A stretch of 64,000 nucleotides of DNA from Rhodococcus rhodnii (GTDB taxonomy: Bacteria; Actinomycetota; Actinomycetes; Mycobacteriales; Pseudonocardiaceae): contig JOAA01000016.1 of the NCBI GenBank assembly GCA_000720375.1, forward strand, positions 124,001 through 188,000, given 5' to 3'. Made by a program: the position numbers and the translations under genes. Positions 16,461-25,771 of the stretch are shown here, in pieces. The stretch's first letter is position 1. Every line of letters starts with the position of its first letter. Below the pieces are notes generated by a model. That model was not told the origin of the DNA, ran no database searches, and saw only the letters and a list, made by a program, of their open reading frames with translations.

Positions 16461-16970
16461 CTTTTCCAGGTCGGTGTCGATGGTGATGAAGTCGCGGTAG
16501 TGCGCCCGGATGAAGCCTTCCGCCACCATGTGGTCGACCATCTGAATCAGCGGGTCGTAGAAGCCGTCGATGTTCGCGATTCCGATCGGCTTGGTGTGCA
16601 CACCGATCTGGAACCACGTCCAGATCTCGAAAAGCTCGTCCAGAGTCCCTGCTCCGCCCGGAAGCGCCAGGAAACCGTCGGCCAGCTCGGCCATCATTGC
16701 CTTGCGCTCGTGCATGCTGCCGACGACGTGCAATTCGCTCAGCCCTTGATGCGCGAGCTCCCGGTCGGTCATGCTCGTCGGGATCACGCCGATGACCTCG
16801 CCACCCGCTTCCAGCGCAGCGTCGGCGATCACGCCCATCGTGCCGACCGACGCGCCGCCGTAGACCAGCGTGATGCCTCGTTTGGCCAGGAGTTTTCCCA
16901 GGTCGGCTGCGGCAGCGGCGTACAGCGGCTTCGTGCCGGTCGCCGAGCCGCAGAACACACAGATCCGCAC
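16437..16970 (-). CDS. LOG-family protein (TIGR00730 type)
   Basis: This is a 177-residue member of the LOG/lysine-decarboxylase-like family, which in characterised cases releases cytokinin bases from their riboside monophosphates. It has RICVFCGSATG at the N-terminus and the motif PGGAGTLDELFE (PGGxGTxxE). The GTG start overlaps the stop of the upstream paralogue by one base (TAGTG). The C-terminal codons lie inside the perfect inverted repeat that acts as terminator. The cellular substrate in this organism is not known. Confidence 0.87.
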   Translation of the reverse strand: MRICVFCGSATGTKPLYAAAAADLGKLLAKRGITLVYGGASVGTMGVIADAALEAGGEVIGVIPTSMTDRELAHQGLSELHVVGSMHERKAMMAELADGFLALPGGAGTLDELFEIWTWFQIGVHTKPIGIANIDGFYDPLIQMVDHMVAEGFIRAHYRDFITIDTDLEKLVSVLAG

Positions 16971-17725
16971 TAGTGGACTTCTTCCCAGGCCCGGTACGCG
17001 TCCTCGACCACCCTGATCGCGTCGTCGACGTCGTCGGTCACGTGGATCAGCGCCAGGTCCTTCTCGCCGACCTTGCCCGTCTTGAACACCACGTCCTGCA
17101 GCCAGCTGTGCAGGCCACCCCAGTACTCGCTGCCGAACAGCACGATCGGGAACTTGGTGACCTTCTTGGTCTGCACCAGGGTCAGCGCCTCGAACAGCTC
17201 GTCCAGCGTGCCGAAACCGCCCGGCAGGCAGATGAACGCCTGCGCGTACTTGATGAACATCGTCTTGCGGACGAAGAAGTACCGGAAGTTCACGCCGAGG
17301 TCGACCCACGGGTTGAGGCCCTGCTCGAACGGCAGCTCGATGCCCAGGCCGATGGACAGGCCGCCCGCCTCGGACGCGCCCCTGTTCACCGCTTCCATCG
17401 TGCCCGGCCCGCCGCCGGTGAGAGCCGCGAAGCCCGCGTGCGCCAGCGCCGCGCCGATCTGACGGCCGAGCTCGTATTCGGGGTGGTCACGCGGGGTGCG
17501 AGCGGATCCGAAGACGGTCACCGCGCGGGGCACCTCGGCGAGCGCGCCGAAGCCCTCCACGAACTCCGCCTGGATTCGCATCACGCGCCACGGGTCGGTG
17601 TGCACCCACGCCGACGGGCCACGCGAGTCGAGCAAACGCTGGTCTGTTGTCGTCGGTTCGACGCTGCGCTCACGGCGCAACGTCACCGGGCCCCGTTGCT
17701 TCTCCCTGGGGCGATCCTCGTTCAT
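16970..17725 (-). CDS. LOG-family protein, long form
   Basis: This is a 251-residue protein of the same LOG family, with GGGPGTMEAVNRGASE and PGGFGTLDELFE, so two diverged paralogues lie in tandem. The ATG at 17725 gives MNEDRPREK; in-frame sequence further upstream is basic and unlike the family and was left out. The N-terminal 50 residues are polar and probably disordered. It corresponds in position to Rv1205, which lies near folP2 in M. tuberculosis (from memory), where a LOG-type phosphoribohydrolase activity is described. Confidence 0.85.
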   Translation of the reverse strand: MNEDRPREKQRGPVTLRRERSVEPTTTDQRLLDSRGPSAWVHTDPWRVMRIQAEFVEGFGALAEVPRAVTVFGSARTPRDHPEYELGRQIGAALAHAGFAALTGGGPGTMEAVNRGASEAGGLSIGLGIELPFEQGLNPWVDLGVNFRYFFVRKTMFIKYAQAFICLPGGFGTLDELFEALTLVQTKKVTKFPIVLFGSEYWGGLHSWLQDVVFKTGKVGEKDLALIHVTDDVDDAIRVVEDAYRAWEEVH

Positions 17726-17870
17726 CGTCACCGGCTCAAGTCTAGTTGCGCTCGCCGGCCCAACTGGTGACTTATTCCGCTCGGCCCGGTGACCGCCTGA
17801 AAAACGGTGATCGTTGACCGACGAACGGCGGTAGCAGTGGCTGTTCACCTCACCGTTTACTCACTGATGC

Positions 17871-17886
17871 GGTTATGCGCATAACC
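17871..17886. promoter_or_regulatory. perfect 16-bp palindrome upstream of the M4 protease
   Basis: GGTTATGCGCATAACC is a perfect palindrome extended on both sides by GC. It lies 53 bp before the start of the protease gene in a short divergent region shared with the LOG genes. It is a good candidate operator, since the hairpin in the leader is separate (17907-17924). Confidence 0.45.
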
Positions 17887-17906
17887 CCGCTTCTCTCCCT
17901 GCTAAG

Positions 17907-17924
17907 GGGCGCCGCAAGGCGCCC
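17907..17924 (+). promoter_or_regulatory. 5' leader hairpin with GCAA tetraloop
   Basis: GGGCGCC-GCAA-GGCGCCC forms a perfect 7-bp stem closed by a GNRA tetraloop, ending two bases before the AAGGAG ribosome-binding site (17927-17932) of the protease gene. Such a stem can stabilise the mRNA 5' end or affect ribosome access. Confidence 0.5.
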
Positions 17925-17938
17925 AAAAGGAGCATGTC

Positions 17939-20134
17939 TTGAGACGAACGCGAGGGATTCTGGCGATCGCCGCGCTGACTTTGGCGGTCCCAGTCGCGCA
18001 GGCGCAAGCGAGCGCGCCACAGGCCGCCGCCGACCCGTTGGCCCGGGCCACCGCCGCCGCCGACCAAGCGGCCATCCTCGGACTCGACGAACTCGCCAGG
18101 GGTGCCGACGAGGCATTCACCCGCGTCAGCACGACGCATGGCGGCGCGGGGATCTACTACTCCGCCTACGAACGCTCATACCGTGGCCTCAAGGTCGTCG
18201 GCGGTGACGCTGTTGTCGTGACTGACGATCAGGGCCGTGTCCGTGACACGACCGCAGCCACGACCGCGCCGCTGGCCGTGGACACCACCGCGAAGATCGA
18301 CGCGGCCACGGCCGCGAACACCGCACGCACCAAGGTTTCGACCGTCAAGTCCGTCGACGCGCCGAAGCTGATCGTGCTGGCCGGCGCGACACCCAAACTC
18401 GCCTACGAAGTCGTGGTCTCCGGGAACAACGGCGCCATTCCGAGCAACATGCACGTGTTCGTCGACGCCGCCGACGGCTCGGTCATCGAGAGCTACGACG
18501 ACGTCAAGGCCGGTACGGGCGACTCGCACTACGTCGGTGACGTCCAGATCACCACCTCGCAGTCCGGCAGCACCTTCGCCATGCGCGACACCACCCGTCC
18601 TGGCCTGGAGTGCGGCCTGGACAGCAACAAGGTCGTCTTCACCGGCCCGGATGACAACTGGGGCAACGGTTCCGGCACCGACATGGAAACCGCGTGTGTG
18701 GATGCCATGTACGGCGCGCAGAAGGAATGGGACATGCTGCGCGACTGGCTGGGCCGCAACGGTATCGACGGCAGCGGCAAGGCCTTCCCCGCGTACGTCG
18801 GGCTTCCCGCAGTGAACGCGTTCTGGACCGGCAGCTACACCCAGTACGGCCGCAGCCAGGACAGCCAGCGTCAGGTCGTCTCGATGGACGTGGTCGGCCA
18901 CGAGTTCGGCCACGGCATCTTCCAGTTCACCCCCGGCGGCTCCGGCGGCGGTGGCACGGAGAAGGGCGGCATGAACGAGTCCACCGGTGACATCTTCGGC
19001 GCGCTGACCGAGGCGTACGCCAACAACCCGGAGGACCCGGCCGACTTCGAGGTCGGCGAGGAGGTCAACCTGGTCGGCCAGGGCCCGATCCGCTACATGT
19101 ACCAGCCGAGCAAGATCTCCGGGCACCCCAACTGCTGGTCGACCTCGCTGCCCGGTTCGGTGCACGCCGCCGCGGGCCCGCAGAACCACTGGTTCTACCT
19201 GTTGAGCGAGGGCAGCAACCCGGGTGGCGGCAAGCCGGCCAGCCCGACCTGCGACGGCAGCACGGTGACCGGTATCGGCATCCAGAAGGCCGGCAAGATC
19301 TTCTACAACGGCCTGCTGCAGAAGACCACCACCTGGAACCACGGCGCCGCCCGTAAGGCCACCTTGCAGGCCGCGGTCAACCTGTTCCCGGGCAGCTGCA
19401 CCGAGTTCGACGCCACCAAGGCCGCGTGGAACGCGATCAGTGTGCCCGCGCAGACCGGCGAGGCGACCTGTGCGCCGCAGGGCGGCAACGACTTCTCGAT
19501 CTCGCTGACGCCGGCCTCCGGAACCGTCCAGCCGGGCGGCAGCGCGACCACAACCGTTGGTACGCAAACGATCCGCGGCAACGCGCAGAACGTCACCTTC
19601 GCCGCGAGCGGCCTGCCCGCTGGTGCGACCGCGACCTTCAACCCGGCTTCGGTCCAGTCCGGCGCCTCGTCGACGTTGACCATCGCGACCACGTCAAGCA
19701 CACCGGCTGGCACCTACCAGGTGACGGTCACCGGTGACGGCGCTGACGTCGACCACACCACGCAGTACGCGTTGACCGTCGGCACAACCGGCACACGGAT
19801 CTTCACCAACGGCACGGACTTCCCGATCGCGGACCTGGCCACGGTCAGCAGCCCGGTCACGTCCACCGCCACGGATTCAGCGACGTCGCCGGTGAAGCTG
19901 TCGGTGACGATCAGCCACACCTGCGCGTACGACCTGCAGATCACGTTGACCGGCCCAAGTGGACGGTCGTACAACGTGAAGTCCGCCGGTAGCGGCGGTT
20001 GCGGTCAGTTCGGCACCAAGACCTATGACGTCCCAGTGACTTCCGAGAACGCCTCGGGCACGTGGACGCTGGTCGTGGCCGACCGGTACCGCGCCGACAC
20101 CGGCACCTTGGACACCTGGACGATCACGGTGTGA
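17939..20134 (+). CDS. secreted M4-family (thermolysin-like) metalloprotease
   Basis: This is a 731-residue exported zinc protease. In order: a signal peptide ending near AQAQA, an FTP/PepSY propeptide, the M4 catalytic domain with HEFGH (zinc ligands) and the glutamate of NESTGD, a proline- and serine-rich Ig-like domain (NDFSISLTP onward) and a C-terminal P/proprotein-convertase domain ending DTWTITV. The start is the TTG at 17939: AAGGAG lies 6 bases upstream, and the nearer ATG is out of frame and stops at once. It probably digests extracellular protein. The 3' end overlaps convergent dapE by 11 bp. Confidence 0.92.
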   Translation: MRRTRGILAIAALTLAVPVAQAQASAPQAAADPLARATAAADQAAILGLDELARGADEAFTRVSTTHGGAGIYYSAYERSYRGLKVVGGDAVVVTDDQGRVRDTTAATTAPLAVDTTAKIDAATAANTARTKVSTVKSVDAPKLIVLAGATPKLAYEVVVSGNNGAIPSNMHVFVDAADGSVIESYDDVKAGTGDSHYVGDVQITTSQSGSTFAMRDTTRPGLECGLDSNKVVFTGPDDNWGNGSGTDMETACVDAMYGAQKEWDMLRDWLGRNGIDGSGKAFPAYVGLPAVNAFWTGSYTQYGRSQDSQRQVVSMDVVGHEFGHGIFQFTPGGSGGGGTEKGGMNESTGDIFGALTEAYANNPEDPADFEVGEEVNLVGQGPIRYMYQPSKISGHPNCWSTSLPGSVHAAAGPQNHWFYLLSEGSNPGGGKPASPTCDGSTVTGIGIQKAGKIFYNGLLQKTTTWNHGAARKATLQAAVNLFPGSCTEFDATKAAWNAISVPAQTGEATCAPQGGNDFSISLTPASGTVQPGGSATTTVGTQTIRGNAQNVTFAASGLPAGATATFNPASVQSGASSTLTIATTSSTPAGTYQVTVTGDGADVDHTTQYALTVGTTGTRIFTNGTDFPIADLATVSSPVTSTATDSATSPVKLSVTISHTCAYDLQITLTGPSGRSYNVKSAGSGGCGQFGTKTYDVPVTSENASGTWTLVVADRYRADTGTLDTWTITV

Positions 20135-21188
20135 GCCAGCGGGTCAACACCCGCACACAGTCGGTGATCTGCTGAACGTGCACGTGTTCTTCCTTGGTGT
20201 GCGCCAAAGTCGGGTCACCGGGACCGAAGTTGACCGCGGGCATGCCGAGCGCGGCGAACCGGGCGACGTCCGTCCAGCCCAGTTTCGCGACCGGCTCGCC
20301 CCCGGCGGCTTCGACCAGTTCCTTGGCGGCGGGCGCCTGCAGCCCCGGCAGCGCGCCCGCCGCCGAGTCCACGACCTTCACGTCGTAGCCGTCGAAGACC
20401 TCACGCAGGTGCTTCTCGGCGTCCTCCGGGCTGCGGTCGGGCGCGAACCGGTGGTTGATCGTGAGCACGGCCGCGTCGGGAACGACATTGCCCGCGACCC
20501 CGCCTTCGATCTTCACGGCCTGCAGGCCTTCCCGGTACGTGCAGCCGTCGATGTCCACAATCCTTGGCTCGTAGGCTTCCAGGCGGCGCAGGCCCTCGCC
20601 GATCGCGTGGATCGCGTTGACGCCCATCCACGCCCTGGCCGTGTGGGCCCGCTTGCCTGTTGTGCGGATTTCGATGCGCATCGTGCCCTGGCAGCCCGCT
20701 TCGATCGTGCCGTTCGACGGCTCGCAGACGATCGCGACGTCCCCCAGCAGCCAGTCCTTGAGCTCCCGCTCGATCCGGCCAAGGCCGTTGCGGGCCGCCT
20801 CGATTTCTTCGCAGTCGTAGAAAACGAAGGTGAGATCGTGCTTGGGCTCGGTGATGTTCGCGGCGATGTGCAGCATGACCGCGTCGCCGCCCTTCATGTC
20901 GACCGTGCCGCAGCCGTGCATGATCTCGCCTTCGCGGCGTGACGGCAGATTGTCGTTGATCGGGACGGTGTCGAGGTGGCCCGCGAACACGACCCTCCGC
21001 TCGCGGCCGAGGTTGGTCCGCGCCAGGACCGCGTTGCCCGACCTGGCGACCTCGAGGTGGCCGAGCTTTCGCAGGGCGCGCTCCACCACATCGGCCAGTA
21101 CGGCCTCGTTCTCCGAGACGCTCGGGATGTCGACGAGTGCGGCGGTCAGGTCCACCGGGTCAGCAGCAAGGTCCAGTTCAAGGGTCAC
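20124..21188 (-). CDS. dapE: succinyl-diaminopimelate desuccinylase
   Basis: DapE is an M20 zinc hydrolase that frees LL-2,6-diaminopimelate from its N-succinyl form in the lysine and peptidoglycan pathway. Key residues are visible: FAGHLDTVP (metal ligand His and Asp), [20 protein letters not shown] (catalytic and metal Glu) and the closing [16 protein letters not shown] chose the GTG at 21188, giving a 354-residue protein starting [14 protein letters not shown]; the in-frame extension upstream would run into the vapBC operator. dapD lies 0.8 kb away beyond vapBC. Confidence 0.92.
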   Translation of the reverse strand: MTLELDLAADPVDLTAALVDIPSVSENEAVLADVVERALRKLGHLEVARSGNAVLARTNLGRERRVVFAGHLDTVPINDNLPSRREGEIMHGCGTVDMKGGDAVMLHIAANITEPKHDLTFVFYDCEEIEAARNGLGRIERELKDWLLGDVAIVCEPSNGTIEAGCQGTMRIEIRTTGKRAHTARAWMGVNAIHAIGEGLRRLEAYEPRIVDIDGCTYREGLQAVKIEGGVAGNVVPDAAVLTINHRFAPDRSPEDAEKHLREVFDGYDVKVVDSAAGALPGLQAPAAKELVEAAGGEPVAKLGWTDVARFAALGMPAVNFGPGDPTLAHTKEEHVHVQQITDCVRVLTRWLTP

Positions 21189-21203
21189 AACCCGAACCGT
21201 AGT

Positions 21204-21242
21204 CCACGTGGGATTCACGTGGGCCACGTGAAACCCACGTGG
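21204..21242. promoter_or_regulatory. long inverted-repeat operator of vapBC
   Basis: CCACGTGGGATTCACGTGG (21204-21222) and CCACGTGAAACCCACGTGG (21224-21242) are inverted copies with 18 of 19 matches around a single G. Each arm contains two CACGTG-type half sites. It ends 12 bp before the vapB ATG and lies 15 bp from the dapE start, so the VapB/VapC complex bound here could affect both directions. Confidence 0.65.
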
Positions 21243-21254
21243 TAGTCTGGCGTC

Positions 21255-21536
21255 ATGAAGCGGAACATCACCGTGCAGTTAGACGAAGAGATCATCGACA
21301 GGGCGAAGGTGCTGGCCGCCAAGCGCGGAACCTCCGTCAGCGCCTTGCTCTCCCAGCAGGTCATCAAGATGACCGAGGAAGCAGCCCGCTACGAGGCAGC
21401 CAAACAACGCGCCCTCGCCAGGATGGACGCGATCAGCCGCCGGCCCCCTCGTGAAGGCGGGAAGGTGACCTGGACCCGCGAGGAAATAAACGACCGCGAG
21501 GCACAACGCAAGCAAGCCGAAGGAACCACCGAGTGA
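21255..21536 (+). CDS. vapB: VapB-type ribbon-helix-helix antitoxin
   Basis: This is a 93-residue antitoxin. The N-terminus ([27 protein letters not shown]) is a ribbon-helix-helix DNA-binding domain. The remainder is a charged, probably flexible tail that would block the toxin's active site. It overlaps vapC by 4 bases (GTGA) and has a large palindrome just upstream, as expected for autoregulation. Confidence 0.87.
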   Translation: MKRNITVQLDEEIIDRAKVLAAKRGTSVSALLSQQVIKMTEEAARYEAAKQRALARMDAISRRPPREGGKVTWTREEINDREAQRKQAEGTTE

Positions 21537-21964
21537 TAAGCGCAATCCCCGAACTTGTCTTCGTCGACACCAATGTCCTCGTCTACGCACACGATGAAGG
21601 AGATCCGGCCAGGAACACCATCGCGATTGCCACCTTGACCAAGCTGTGGGAGACCGACACCGGAGCGTTGAGCACACAGGTGTTGCAAGAGTTCTATTCG
21701 GTCGCCACCAGAAAGCTCAACATGTCCCATGCTGAGGCTCGAGATACCGTCTCGGACTTCAGCGAATGGTGCGCGACTGACACCGACGCGCAATTACTGG
21801 TCTCGGCGAGCGCGCTGTGCGAGCAGTACCAGCTGTCGTGGCGGGACGCGTTGATCGTCGAAGCAGCGCTTCGATGCGGCGCGACAACCCTGCTGTCCGA
21901 GGACATGCGGCATGGCCAGACCTTCGGCTCGCTCACGATCCGCAACCCGTTCGTAGAGTCCTGA
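21533..21964 (+). CDS. vapC: VapC-type PIN-domain toxin
   Basis: This is a 143-residue PIN ribonuclease. The four acidic metal-binding residues are present: Asp12 (VDTNVLVY), Glu53 (LQEFY), Asp105 (SWRDALI) and Asp124 (LLSEDM). VapC toxins cleave tRNA or rRNA when the antitoxin is lost. The gene is intact and sits immediately before dapD, 24 bp away, so readthrough into the essential lysine gene is likely. Confidence 0.9.
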   Translation: MISAIPELVFVDTNVLVYAHDEGDPARNTIAIATLTKLWETDTGALSTQVLQEFYSVATRKLNMSHAEARDTVSDFSEWCATDTDAQLLVSASALCEQYQLSWRDALIVEAALRCGATTLLSEDMRHGQTFGSLTIRNPFVES

Positions 21965-21988
21965 ACCGGCGTTGGTTACCTTTTGCGT

Positions 21989-22966
21989 GTGAGTGCGAAC
22001 CCCGAGTCGAGCGGCGCGTACGGCGTCGGTCTTGCGACAGTCACCACTGATGGCACCGTGCTGGACAGCTGGTTCCCCAAACCGAAGCTGGGGGACGCGC
22101 CCGCGCCAGGTACACAGCGCCTGTCCGAAATGGAGGCGGCCGAGGAGCTCGGCAACGGGATCTCCGCGATGCTCGGCCCGGACAACGCCCGTGGCGTCGA
22201 GATCATCGCGGTCCGGACCGGGATCAGCGCCCTCGCCGAGCCGCCCGCTGACGCGTACGACGTCTACTTGCGGCTGCACCTGATCTCCTCGCGCATGGCC
22301 ACGCCGAACAGCCTGAACCTCGACGGCATCTTCGGCTTGCTGGCCAACGTCGTGTGGACCAACCACGGACCGTGTCCGGTGGAGAACTTCGCCGAGACGC
22401 GCCTGGCGTTGCGCGCGCGTGGCGCCGTGACTGTGCACGGCATCGACAAGTTCCCGCGGATGGTCGACTACGTCGTGCCCAGTGGCGTACGGATCGCTGA
22501 CGCCGACCGTGTGCGGTTGGGCGCGCATCTCGCGAGCGGCACGACGGTCATGCACGAGGGCTTCGTCAACTTCAACGCGGGCACGCTCGGCTCGTCGATG
22601 ATCGAGGGCCGCATCTCCCAGGGCGTTGTCGTCGGCGACGGCTCGGACGTCGGCGGCGGCGCGTCGATCATGGGCACGCTGTCCGGCGGCGGCAAGGAGA
22701 CCATCACGATCGGTGAGCGCTGCCTGCTCGGCGCGAACGCCGGCATCGGGATCTCCCTCGGCGACGACTGCGTGGTCGAGGCCGGTCTGTATGTGACCGC
22801 AGGCACGAAGGTCACGTTGCCGGACGGCCGTCTGGTCAAGGCGCGCGACCTGTCCGGCGCCAATAATCTGTTGTTCCGCCGCAACTCCAGCACCGGAGCT
22901 GTCGAGGTCGTCGAGCGCAGCGGCTCGGGCGTCGCCCTGAACGCCGCTTTGCACGCCAACGATTAA
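21989..22966 (+). CDS. dapD: 2,3,4,5-tetrahydropyridine-2,6-dicarboxylate N-succinyltransferase
   Basis: DapD transfers succinyl from succinyl-CoA to tetrahydrodipicolinate in the DAP/lysine pathway. The 325-residue protein has the actinobacterial layout: an N-terminal domain, then a left-handed beta-helix with hexapeptide repeats ([39 protein letters not shown]) and the C-terminal NNLLFRRNS stretch. I use the GTG at 21989; a TTG two codons upstream is the only alternative. It lies after vapBC on the same strand. Confidence 0.93.
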   Translation: MSANPESSGAYGVGLATVTTDGTVLDSWFPKPKLGDAPAPGTQRLSEMEAAEELGNGISAMLGPDNARGVEIIAVRTGISALAEPPADAYDVYLRLHLISSRMATPNSLNLDGIFGLLANVVWTNHGPCPVENFAETRLALRARGAVTVHGIDKFPRMVDYVVPSGVRIADADRVRLGAHLASGTTVMHEGFVNFNAGTLGSSMIEGRISQGVVVGDGSDVGGGASIMGTLSGGGKETITIGERCLLGANAGIGISLGDDCVVEAGLYVTAGTKVTLPDGRLVKARDLSGANNLLFRRNSSTGAVEVVERSGSGVALNAALHAND

Positions 22967-22992
22967 CCCGTACTTCACCTAAAATCAAACAT

Positions 22993-23928
22993 GTGACCCT
23001 GACTCCCACGGATCTTGGACTGCCCGCCGAGCCAGCGGCCGCACGCCGCAAGGACCCGCCAGCCGTGCACGTCCGCGTGCGACTGGACAGCCAGTTGCGT
23101 GCGCTGCTGGCGCATGAGGCGGGCACCAAGTCGGGGGTGGATCCGGAAGACCTGCACCAGATGCGCGTCACCATCCGGCGCCTGCGCGCGGCGGTCAACG
23201 CCGACGGCGCCGGACTCGGTGAGGTGGCGCCGCCACTCCAGCTCGAACTCAAATGGCTCGGCAACGCCCTCGGCCCGGTCCGCGACCTCGACGTCCAACT
23301 CGACCGGCTGCGCGCCGAAGCCGCGGGTTTCGAGGACAACGAACGCGCAGCCGTCGAACGCCTGCTCACCGGCCTGATCGACGAACGCCGCGCCGCCCGC
23401 CGCCGCATGCTCGCGGCGATGCGAACCAAGCGCTACAGCGAACTGCTCACGTCACTGGCCGCCGCGACCGCGTCCAAGCCAACGTCAGAGAGCCCACCCG
23501 TGGCCAACGGCAAGACCCCGGCCGTGATCAGCGTGATCTACAAGCCATACCGAAAGCTCTTCAAAGCCGTCGAAGCCCTCGGCGAAGACCCACCGGACGA
23601 GCAACTGCACGCCCTACGCATCAAGGGCAAACGCTTGCGCTACGCAGCCGAACTGGTCGGCGCGGCGGGCAAGGAACCGGTGAAACAGCTGATCAAGGCG
23701 ACCAAGGCATTCCAGGAGGTGCTCGGTGAACACCAAGACGCCGCAGTCGCCGAGGAAACCATCCGCCGCCTCCTCGAAGGCCACGAGGACGCCGAAGTCA
23801 TCTTCGTCGCCGGCCGCCTAGTGGAACGCGAGCACGCCCGCCGCCTCGCCTACCGCGCCCAGTGGCGTGAGAAGTGGGACGCAGTGGCGGCCTTGGCGCC
23901 GGAGTTCAACCACAAGACAGCCGCCTGA
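22993..23928 (+). CDS. CHAD-domain protein
   Basis: This is a 311-residue helical protein of the CHAD family (conserved histidine alpha-helical domain), which binds polyphosphate or other polyanions through conserved His and basic residues. The characteristic VDPEDLHQMRVTIRRLRA and LHALRIKGKRLRYAAEL segments form the two internal repeats. There is no linked CYTH/triphosphatase domain. It follows dapD by 26 bp, on the same strand. The biological role is unknown. Confidence 0.88.
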   Translation: MTLTPTDLGLPAEPAAARRKDPPAVHVRVRLDSQLRALLAHEAGTKSGVDPEDLHQMRVTIRRLRAAVNADGAGLGEVAPPLQLELKWLGNALGPVRDLDVQLDRLRAEAAGFEDNERAAVERLLTGLIDERRAARRRMLAAMRTKRYSELLTSLAAATASKPTSESPPVANGKTPAVISVIYKPYRKLFKAVEALGEDPPDEQLHALRIKGKRLRYAAELVGAAGKEPVKQLIKATKAFQEVLGEHQDAAVAEETIRRLLEGHEDAEVIFVAGRLVEREHARRLAYRAQWREKWDAVAALAPEFNHKTAA

Positions 23929-24191
23929 CCCGCTGAGAAAATCTGACAAACCCCAGCCCCAACCCGGCCTGCCCGAAGGGAACCATCGGCGTCAAGGGGT
24001 CCGTTTGGCGATCGCTCGGGGCTGGTTGCCGAGGGGGCCAACCGGGTCTACTTCACCACCACCACCGCCTTGCCGCAGGTGAGGTGCTGGGGCGGATCGG
24101 CGTCAGCTGCCCGGCCAGGGACAGCGATGCGCAAACGCAGCCGGAGGCCCGATCTTGTGTCACCGTTCGCGGTGGACTCCGCTCAGATCGG

Positions 24192-24773
24192 TCAACGGCG
24201 CACCTGATAGCGCAGGTGAAGCACGCGGTCGCCCTGAATCACCACGTCAGGATCCTCCAACAGGTGCTGCGCGTGGACCGACCCGAAGTAGCGCTTGCCG
24301 GACCCGAACACGACGGGTACGACGTCCATGCGCACCTCGTCGACCAGGCCTGCGGCAAGCATCTGGCCACCGACGTCGCCAGCGGCGACCTCGACCATGC
24401 GGTCACCCGCAAGCTCCTGCGCCTTGGCCATGGCTGCCTTGATGCCGTCGACGAAGTGAAACGGCGCCTTGGGGTCCCAACCCTCGGGCGCCGGCCGGTG
24501 CGTCACGACGACCGCGTGGTCGACCCCGCCCGGAGGCTTCCCGTCCCAGCCGTCCGTGATGTCGAAGACGTGGCGGCCGGCGATGGTCACCCCGATCTGG
24601 TCCCAGTACGGCCGGGTGTAGTCGTAGGACGTCTGTGACACCTTCAGTACGCCGCTCTCGTCCAACGGGACGTCACCGCTGGTCAACCAGTCGAACAGCG
24701 GTCCAGGCTGGTCTTTCTCGTCCGCGATGAAGCCGTCCACCGACACCGTGCTGTACATGACCACCTTGCTCAC
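24192..24773 (-). CDS. dihydrofolate reductase-like (RibD C-terminal) protein
   Basis: This is a 193-residue protein of the RibD C-terminal/DHFR-like fold: MYSTVSVDGFIADEKD at the N-terminus, IAGRHVFD and the closing VVPVVFGSGKRYFG. Members are NADPH-dependent reductases of mostly unknown substrate. The GTG at 24773 is preceded by AGAGGAGAG; the open frame continues upstream through another gene and is not real. It is 65 bp downstream of the AraC-type regulator on the same strand, probably one transcript. Confidence 0.85.
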   Translation of the reverse strand: MSKVVMYSTVSVDGFIADEKDQPGPLFDWLTSGDVPLDESGVLKVSQTSYDYTRPYWDQIGVTIAGRHVFDITDGWDGKPPGGVDHAVVVTHRPAPEGWDPKAPFHFVDGIKAAMAKAQELAGDRMVEVAAGDVGGQMLAAGLVDEVRMDVVPVVFGSGKRYFGSVHAQHLLEDPDVVIQGDRVLHLRYQVRR

Positions 24774-24838
24774 GGGGCTCTCCTCTGCTTTGGGGTGCCC
24801 CAAGTTAGCGTGGCGTGAGCTGTCGCTCTTGTAAGAAA

Positions 24839-25711
24839 TCAATCGGCAGGCAGCGGCCAGCCGTCCAGCACGTGGCCGGGATGTTCGCGCAGGAACCGCT
24901 GCCGGACTTCGACGTACCGGGTCGGCGTGAGCCCGGTGAACGCCCGGAACTCGTGGCCGAAGTGGGCCTGGTCGAAGTAGCCCGCACGAGCGGCGAGGTC
25001 GCCCCAGTCGAGCGGTCCAGCGGGGTCGACCCCGAGCATGGTGGTGGTGAAGCGGTAGGTGCGGGCCAGCCGCTTCGGCGTGACGCCGATGAGCTGCTTG
25101 AACCGCTGTGCCAGATGCGTGCTGCTGACACCGGCTGCCACGCTCAGGTCGCCGATCGCCACCGCCCCGCTGGTCGCCGCGATGACGCTGCTCGTATGGC
25201 GGACCAGCCCCAGGCCGGCGGTCTCGCACAGCCGTCGCATCAGCTCCTCCTCGAGCAGCGTCAGCATCTCGTGCGGTCCGTCCGCAGTGGCCAGCCGGTC
25301 TCGCAGCTCAGCGATGGCGGACCGGCCCCACACCTGCTCCACCGTCACCGGCCGGTCACACAGCTCGGTCGCGGGCATCGGCAGGAACGGCGCCGGCCCC
25401 CACGGCTTGAAGTGCACGCCGACGGACCGGGTCCGGAGTGGGTAGCTGAACTCCCACGCGCGGGTGGGCATGGTGACCACGCAGCCGTCGGCGAATTCGG
25501 CCGTCTCGATGTCGGTGCTGGCGCGGATGCGGAACGGCGCCCCGAGGTTGACGATGAGCAACGCCGACGGCGCCGGCGGCAGCGTCAGCCGGGCGTACGG
25601 CGGCGTGCCTTCCAAGTAGTAAAGGTCGTCGATCAGGCCGTCCAGCGGCGGTCGCGGCACTCTGGACACGTACTCCACGCCCAGAGCATCGCCGACGACC
25701 CGCCGGACCAC
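24839..25711 (-). CDS. AraC-family transcriptional regulator
   Basis: This is a 290-residue regulator. The C-terminal ~100 residues hold two helix-turn-helix motifs of the AraC type (IGDLSVAAGVSSTHLAQRFKQLIGVTPKRLAR and the GYFDQAHFGHEFRAFTGLTPTRY signature). The N-terminal half is the cupin-like sensor domain common in this class (PPARLTLPP and HFKPWGPAPFLPMP-like stretches). It probably controls the DHFR-like gene behind it. The exact start is uncertain; a GTG about 11 codons inside is also possible. Confidence 0.88.
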   Translation of the reverse strand: MVRRVVGDALGVEYVSRVPRPPLDGLIDDLYYLEGTPPYARLTLPPAPSALLIVNLGAPFRIRASTDIETAEFADGCVVTMPTRAWEFSYPLRTRSVGVHFKPWGPAPFLPMPATELCDRPVTVEQVWGRSAIAELRDRLATADGPHEMLTLLEEELMRRLCETAGLGLVRHTSSVIAATSGAVAIGDLSVAAGVSSTHLAQRFKQLIGVTPKRLARTYRFTTTMLGVDPAGPLDWGDLAARAGYFDQAHFGHEFRAFTGLTPTRYVEVRQRFLREHPGHVLDGWPLPAD

Positions 25712-25771
25712 AAATGCCCATCGCAGCAGCCGACGGAGTGATCCGCTCCGCCGTGGCGTGCGCCTAGCGGC

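Noticed and set aside
24048..24150. Possible C-terminal remnant of a zinc-type dehydrogenase on the minus strand (QHLTCGKAVVVVK and stop)
   Set aside because: Only about 30 residues are readable and the match is to a common tail motif, so it cannot be told from chance.
24192..25229. Apparent fusion of the DHFR-like protein with the AraC region
   Set aside because: The N-terminal extension is out of frame with the AraC gene on the same strand and has biased composition; GTG 24773 with AGAGGAG is the start.
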